Part shown: one piece after another, positions 57,986 through 64,000 of the stretch
Numbering within the stretch: position 1 is the stretch's first letter
How the letters are laid out: each line of letters begins with the position of its first letter
Origin: Lepidurus packardi
Taxonomy: Eukaryota > Arthropoda > Branchiopoda > Notostraca > Triopsidae
NCBI GenBank assembly: GCA_023053545.1
Contig: JAKZAN010000006.1
Location: forward strand, 5,523,001-5,587,000
DNA length: 64,000 nt
Direction: 5' to 3'
Translations under genes and position numbers: made by a program
The notes under the pieces: generated by a model
Database searches by the model: none
What the model was told of the DNA's origin: nothing
Seen by the model: the letters and a program-made list of their open reading frames with translations, nothing else

Positions 57986-60900
57986 GTTCCAAGTATTTTG
58001 GTAGCATTTTCGTGAAGGAAAGTCACGGAATTAGCTGAGCAGAGGAAATTTGGTAGCTTGGTTCCCTAAAGAAGAAAAAAACAATCTTACCTTCTTGTAC
58101 TGCTGTACTTTTCCTGTATTACCCAACGTTCTTTATTTTTATATTACTTTTTGTAATGATTAACAAAACTTGATTTTTAACCCGTTTTCAACCAATGATG
58201 AAAAGTTAAGTCAAAATCGAGCAAATTTTGGCATCTTAACGCGCGCCTTTGCATGTAAATACTCCGGGCTTTGTTTGCAAATGAATATATATCACACAAA
58301 AATACATTCCTAGAAGTATTGCGCCGGATTATGTTGAGCATTACTTGCGTTGTACCCATACTTTCATAATTGTATAATCATGTACAGCCTTCCTAATCTA
58401 TTAATTCACAATCTTCCTTACATTCATAAGTTACTATTTCCGTTTTTTATCTTATTGCACATTAAAATATTCGCAAAAATATAAAATGTTTGCGAAATTT
58501 CCTTAAAAAAAGCTTTAAAAAAACGCGTATCGCACTTTACGCATATTTGGCTTCGTTAATTTGTTAATTTCGACATTAAATTTGCGTAAATGCGAAAGTG
58601 GCCACGATTGTGGGTTCAACTAAACTCACGACCTAGGTATTGCCTTGTGTTATCATCAATAGGAAGTTAGCTGGTTAGAAATTATGGCATTTTGCGCAAA
58701 TTATGAATTTAATGCGCGGTTGAATAGGTCCATACAAACGTACTAAGGTATGTTACAAAAGTATTGCACTATACCAAAGTATTAATTCCAATACATTTTA
58801 CATTCAACAGATAGATTCCTAAGTAGTACAATCAATAGATTCTCAAGTATTGCTTTGTACCGTGTTGGTGTCAACTATGAAGCAACGGAAGAATTCATTC
58901 CTAACCTAGAAGTATTGCCTCGGATCGTTGAATCTTGCTGTCCTACACGAATCTCCATAACTTCAAGTGAAACGGACGGAATGCGTGTGTAAACTTTGTT
59001 TAAATCCGATTTACAAGTAAACATCCAGAGCATTTCAATTTCTTTCACAATACTTGCACACTCTTTCAAAGTTTAGGAAAAGTATTGATAATCTGGTCAA
59101 TACATTCCTTGGGTTTGCTACGCATCGTTGTGCTTTTCAACTACTAAAAGGTATCTGTTATGTATTAACCAGGTCACTGAGTAAATCCGGTTTATTTATT
59201 ATGGAATGTTATTATTTAAGTTATTATGGAATGCGTTTGTATTGCCTGATTATTTTTAGCCCAATTTGCGAGTAATTTTGCTAAGAATTCTTTCCGAATC
59301 ACCTTTTCATCTTTCCATATCACATTTGTAAGATCTTTAAAACCTTCTAGATTTTAAAAGATTGTATACCATGTTCAAAATTAAGAATCTAATACTTTTA
59401 CCAGTCCCAAGTTCTTTTTGCAGCTGACCGCTCACTTTTATTTCGTTATTTGACGGTCGACTGCCAGAGGGCACTAATGTTCCGACTTTCACGACCGTTC
59501 TCTTGGTCTACAAACCTAGAAAAAAACAAGTTTGACCAATTTAGAACATGCTTAACCAGTACCCGTATCTTCGTTTCTCCCCTCCTTGCCTTCTAAACCT
59601 AGAGCCTGAAAAAAATCCAAACTAGATCATTAAAAACTATTTAAAATTTCGGAGAAACCTTTCGGTTTTAACTTTCGAGACGATTTGGGTGGGTTCTAAA
59701 AAGAACCCGGGGTTAGGGTAAGGAAAAGTACGAGGAAAGGTTAAGTTTTAAGGGTAAAGGAATAGGTGAAAAGCAAGGTAAAAGGATAAACGGCATGAAT
59801 AGGCAAAAGGTCAAGGCAAAGTTAAGGATATTCAACCAAAAAAAATCACAAAAATTTTGGGGTTTTGGAAAACAAAAATTTGGGATTTCGGAGGGAAATT
59901 ACAGTCGAAAAGAGATGATAGATGGCGTTTTGGTATGCAATAATGGGGGACCAAAAAAAACCACACGTGTTGTACGATATTTGGACTTGTGGGACATTAG
60001 CTGTCCTCTCCACATACACATTGCTTCTTTGTACTTTTGGAAGACGGCATAGCATTTTTTTTTACAACAGACCAAAATAACCACGTGCATGCAGGTCCAT
60101 TGTTGCAGTTGCCAATCGTCTATAGTTTTTTTGTTCTTTTCAAAATCACGCCTCAAACTGATTTCTTCAGGAATTTTTCACAAAGGGGGCGGGCTTAAAA
60201 AAACCAATGAGTTTCTGCCAGGGTAATGTGTAAGGGAGGAGCCATCTTAAAAAAAATCACATCTTTTAATAAAAAAAAATTGAAAAAAAATTCTTGAACT
60301 CAACAAAAGGGAATCGAGGGAAGTCATTGTCATTTAGACATAAGGAGTCCTTAAATATCACAGTGGCAAAACTTGATTCCTCCTTCCCTTTGTGGCAACA
60401 ATATCGCTTATTTCTTCACAATATTCTCGTCTCCAAAAAATCAAAAATAAATTTTGTAAAACCAGGTTATTAAAGCCCAAATTTACCCCCCCCCCTAAAA
60501 AAAAATTCTAGAGTAATTTGAACGACTTTTCCTAGTCACAACAAAGCACGGATATGACGTCATGACATGCGGGGATGGGGGAATTTTGCCATAACTTTGC
60601 ATACGAAAGACGAGGAATTTCCAAAGAATTCGCCAATTCATCCAAAAAATAACCAAAAAATTGAAATAAAATTTCGGGAGGAAAACAAGAGACTCGCTGA
60701 TTCCACTAGGAGCCACTGTACAAGAGTTGGCATAGTGACGTCATATCCTCATACAATACTGGCATGCCCTTTTCTCTCCATAAACTTTAGGAAAAAAATA
60801 GAAAAAATAGGAAAAAAAATTACAAAAAAATTTAGAAATTTCTTTGACACTTTGAAACTCCGCCCAGAAAATTCTCCCATACCATATGACATAGCATTCC

Positions 60901-61592
60901 TTTATGTATGTAAAATATATAGGGAATCTCTGAAGCACGAAAAAGCTGGCCTGTTCTAAACCTTCTGAGCAGCTTATGTACAGCATAAAAATCATTGTTG
61001 GTGGGTTCCATCTCTCTATCCTATCTTCTCTCTAGCCTTCGCAGTGCCACCAACTCTTTCAACCTCCCCCCAAACATGCACATGACGGAATACTGTAGTA
61101 TGAATGGATGGCGGAAGGAAAACTTATATATATAAAAAAAAAATGCAATTGTGCTCAATTATACCCATGGTGACGTCAGACACACAAGCTGGTACAAAAG
61201 TTCTATGAGATGTGGGTGACAGAAACTAAGATTGCGGATATGGGATGAGTTTTGCATGGTTTGAATGATTGTGAATAGAGTGAATGAAATGAAATATTTA
61301 AAAAAAAATCTTTCCATGGGCCAGTTCAGTTCCGTTGTCCTTATATGCATTCGACGTTAAGACATTCAATATTCGACAGTGCCGCACTGCGCTTTAAGAC
61401 AAAAAGAACGATTCCCAATAGAAACGAGATCAAAGGGAAACTGTTCCTTTTCTTCTTCTTTTCACGAAATGGAGCGTTGGGGTGGGGTAACGCTTTTTGG
61501 TACCCGCATCGAGTTTTTATGTCCATTTCATTTCATTTTTTTTTTTTGGTCTTGGTCCTCCATACGTTTACTCTTCTTTCTTCGTTGAGACT
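57986..61592. other. Non-coding stretch, no secure gene
   Basis: AT-rich, many A or T runs, and three full TGACGTCA sites (60555, 60736, 61171). Open frames of 60-130 codons near 59,800-61,000 occur on both strands, are Lys/Asn- or Phe-rich as expected from composition, and lack domains. Confidence 0.35.
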
Positions 61593-62051
61593 TTAAGCTT
61601 GGACCTTCAGCAGCGTCTTGAGACAATTACTCATTTCTTGATTGAACCGGAGCTCGGTTTCAACGTCGTAAAGCGCATTCGGGGAGGGGGAGGAGCCTGT
61701 AGAACTGAGCGTCCAGTGGGAGGGGGGTGGGGGCAAGTTATGGGGTGCAGGTGGGTCGCTGAACTTGGCCCCGGCGTAAAAAGTGGGAGGGCTTTGACTA
61801 CAGGAACGTGACGAAGACGTCGGCGAAGGCTGATTGCGAGTCTTGGCGTGTCGTTGACGCTGAGCAATGCCTTGGCGGCTGCCCATCAAGGGCACGGGGA
61901 TGCATGCCGAGCGGGGAGGTGTGGCCAAGGCGAAAACGTTCTCCGGAAGGTTCTGCGCGGCGACGGCGGCATCCAAGGTTGGATTACCTGTGGATGCGGA
62001 ATAGCACCGGCTGCGGCGTTGTTCCCCGTTGTAGGCGTGTCCTCGCGCCAT
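61593..62051 (-). CDS. PNRC-like decapping cofactor
   Basis: A single-exon frame of 152 residues from ATG 62051 (MARGHAYNGEQRRSR) to a stop at 61593-61595. The C-terminal part, YAGAKFSDPPAPHNLPPPP, then SHW, and the final CLKTLLKVQA, match PNRC1/PNRC2 ([21 protein letters not shown] and LKTLLKVQ). GHAYN matches the RGHGYN motif. In vertebrates PNRC2 bridges UPF1 and DCP1A for mRNA decay and binds nuclear receptors through the LKTLL box; the Pro-rich strip binds EVH1/SH3-like domains. Plus-strand frames over the same region are shadows. The upstream GC-rich region holds likely promoter motifs. Confidence 0.88.
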   Translation of the reverse strand: MARGHAYNGEQRRSRCYSASTGNPTLDAAVAAQNLPENVFALATPPRSACIPVPLMGSRQGIAQRQRHAKTRNQPSPTSSSRSCSQSPPTFYAGAKFSDPPAPHNLPPPPSHWTLSSTGSSPSPNALYDVETELRFNQEMSNCLKTLLKVQA

Positions 62052-62189
62052 CTTGATGACGTTAAGCACTCGGTAAGACGGTTCTACGGTGTATAAAGCA
62101 GCGAATGCGTTAGATAGTTGTTAATTACCGAATTCAAGTACCTCCGGAGGGGAATAAACTGAGAATTGCGTCCGTATGGAAATGGCTAA

Positions 62190-62570
62190 TCAATCCAAGA
62201 TGGCCGCCAATCAGAATGAGAATGGTATCGGTCAGGTGACCTCCTTTTTTCCTGTCTTTTGGAGGGCTTTCTTGACTTTCCCCAACGGTTTTTGGTGTCC
62301 CAACAATTCAAGTTGGGGTGGCGCCGCAACAAAGGCACTGTGAAACCGATTGAAGGTAAAAAGCCCACCGAGTTTTTAATTTGCAAAAATCAACTGGGCA
62401 AACAATTTCGCCGAAACTTTGAAAACTGTCCAAGTTCTTTTTCAAAATATTACACGAATTTTCACTGTTGAGACACAGATAAACTTTTGACTAAACAAGA
62501 GCCGTTTCAGGCGTCTTCCTTCTATCACAAACAACTACGCACTCAGACTTGCACAAAATGGCGGCCGGTC
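62190..62570. promoter_or_regulatory. YY1/CCAAT promoter-like region upstream of PNRC-like gene
   Basis: CCAAGATGGCCGCC (62196-62209) followed by a CCAAT box (62209-62213), and CAAAATGGCGGCC near 62555-62567, are YY1-type motifs that mark start sites of TATA-less genes. They could serve the PNRC-like gene on the minus strand and an unidentified plus-strand transcript. Confidence 0.4.
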
Positions 62571-64000
62571 GTCAAACAAACGCTACAGCGGGAGGAAAGA
62601 GAGAACAGGGCTTATAAGCCTTGGGAGCCTTTGGGGTGGAGAAGGAGGGGAGGGGAGGGAAGGTGCCCTTCGACCGTTTCCTGCTACGCTAGGGAAGTTG
62701 CAGACAAAGGAACGCTAGCAGCAAGCCGGAGAGTGGGAGGGAGGGGCTGGGTCTTGCGAAAGGCGTGCTGTGATTGGTCAGAAACCGGTTTGGCTCCAGT
62801 CGTTCGGTCAACGACAGGGTGTTAGGATGAAAGTATGGCTGGCCGTGACGTAAGCCGGGAAAAAAGGTAACCGGGGAATTAATATGCAAAGCAATAGGAT
62901 CTGGGTAACACAGCTGAGCTCTACAAATTCGCTTTGTTTGCTGACTCATGTTTAAAGTTAATTCAATGTTTATTGTATGTTTAAAGCCATTCTATTGTCC
63001 CTTTTAATAAAAAAACAAGTTAACTTCCAAGTAAAAGTTGGGGAATTTGTAGATTATTTGTTGCCAACATAAATAACTTCTTTTAGGGAAAAAAACGCAA
63101 CATACAACATTTCGTTTGTGCTGTTCATTTTCTTTGTCCCTAGACTTCCTTTAAGATTCAGCTGGTTTTCCCTACGAGAAAGAGATTCTATGGAAAACTC
63201 TTTGGACTTGGGAGTTTATCTATATATCTTGTGTGACTTGCCTTGGCAACACAAAAGCTGGCTCGGAGGCGTGATTTATACGCAGGAAAGACAAGTCGGT
63301 GGTTTGGGAGAGAGGGTCAGGTCAGTGGGCGTGGCCTAGCAAGGTTTTCATGCTATGGGCGTAGTAAGTCTTTTCCCTCCCCGACACGTTCCGCAGTTCA
63401 AAACTCGTCCACTTTTCCTTCTTGCGTTGTAAATCCTAAGCGCTGTAAATCCGAACGCGGGTCGCGGTTCCCAGCCCGCACGCTCTTCCTATTCATCCCT
63501 CCACAATCTTTCTACGGACTCGCCCAACGCAAAAGCGTTTCGGCGTTCCGCGAGCCGCCGCTTCGGTTCGGTTTCTGCTGCCCGCCCCTGTAGACAGGTC
63601 CAGCCAAGTGTCTAGGCTTCAGTCTTATCCCAGGGCTGACGGAGCAAGGGGCTCGGTGTTAAATTCGGGTGTGGCGTGCTTATGTTTTCTCTAGGTTTTC
63701 TTTTTCCCCCTCCTACGGAATAAAACAAACGCGCATTAAATGCAAGCAGTTTAAAACTCCACCGAGTTTCTGCCACCATGGTGTTCATGTGACCCTTTAC
63801 AAAAGTGGATTTTCCAAATCAAACGGCAATTTTCTCCCGTAGACACTGCGCTCTCTGTGGTTTTGTTGTGTTATCTCTGTGTCATGTGTTGTAACTAGCA
63901 ACTCCTTTTTTCTCAGTGGGATTCCAAAGTGAGATCACGCTACGCAAACCTGGAATCAAAACCAAGCTTCCCCGTGACTTTTAACCTCCTTTAAATGTCC
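62571..64000. other. Non-coding stretch, no gene seen
   Basis: Moderately GC-rich with GTGGGCGTGGCC-type boxes near 63323. An acceptor-like TTTTTTCTCAG near 63916 precedes a short open stretch that might be an exon running out of the window. Nothing I can name. Confidence 0.35.

Noticed and set aside
60567..60995. Overlapping 84-130 codon frames on both strands
   Set aside because: Composition-driven (Lys/Asn or Phe/Ile runs), no domain,  no splice signals in phase.
61497..62096. Several plus-strand frames of 80-105 codons
   Set aside because: Antisense shadows of the PNRC-like gene, which carries the conserved motifs on the minus strand.
1..64000. Bacterial-type features (operons, CRISPR arrays, insertion sequences)
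   Set aside because: Spliced animal genes throughout; no direct-repeat/spacer array or bacterial gene was seen.

Overview
This is a stretch of a nuclear animal genome. Genes are split by short GT-AG introns (mostly 50-100 bp, a few over 1 kb). They encode animal proteins: a DPP6/DPP10-type membrane protein, condensin CAP-G, PRC1/MAP65, the dynein-2 chain WDR34, a diphosphoinositol phosphate Nudix enzyme and a PNRC-type decapping cofactor. Six tRNA-Asp(GTC) genes look animal. TATA-driven genes for small secreted proteins and one TATA plus TCAGTT initiator pair fit an arthropod or other ecdysozoan best, but this is inference. All gene models were spliced by eye, checking splice sites and codon phase.

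Positions 1-13,000 are repeat-rich and gene-poor: five tandem arrays (units of about 18-50, 138, 153-164, 177 and 102 bp) and two likely two-exon secreted-protein genes, one Met/Pro-rich (8756-9255, +) and one Arg/Pro-rich peptide (11422-11765, -). An HMG20-like gene (13125-15320, +) follows, with a promoter-like cluster inside its fourth intron. From 16,000 to 26,000 I see no secure gene, only a hairpin, an inverted-repeat element and a possible alternative first exon.

From 26,229 the window is gene-dense: a catalytically dead DPP10-like gene (26229-34623, +), a near-perfect 585-bp foldback element (35172-35756), an unrecognised 543-residue protein (35893-38175, +), a DIPP Nudix gene (38906-40865, -), a C9orf40-like ORF (41978-42299, +) that stops 11 nt before the start of CAP-G (42311-47510, +), and WDR34/DYNC2I2 (48132-49921, -).

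From 49,619 to about 57,145 there is a tandem duplication of a block holding the WDR34 5' end, the divergent promoter, PRC1 and a cluster of three tRNA-Asp genes. In copy 1 WDR34 is intact and PRC1 is broken; in copy 2 PRC1 is intact and the WDR34 piece is broken. The rest is mostly non-coding apart from a compact PNRC-like gene (61593-62051, -) with a promoter-like region upstream. Several genes (CAP-G, PRC1, the SP/TP-rich exon after it) act in mitosis, but their neighbourhood may be chance.
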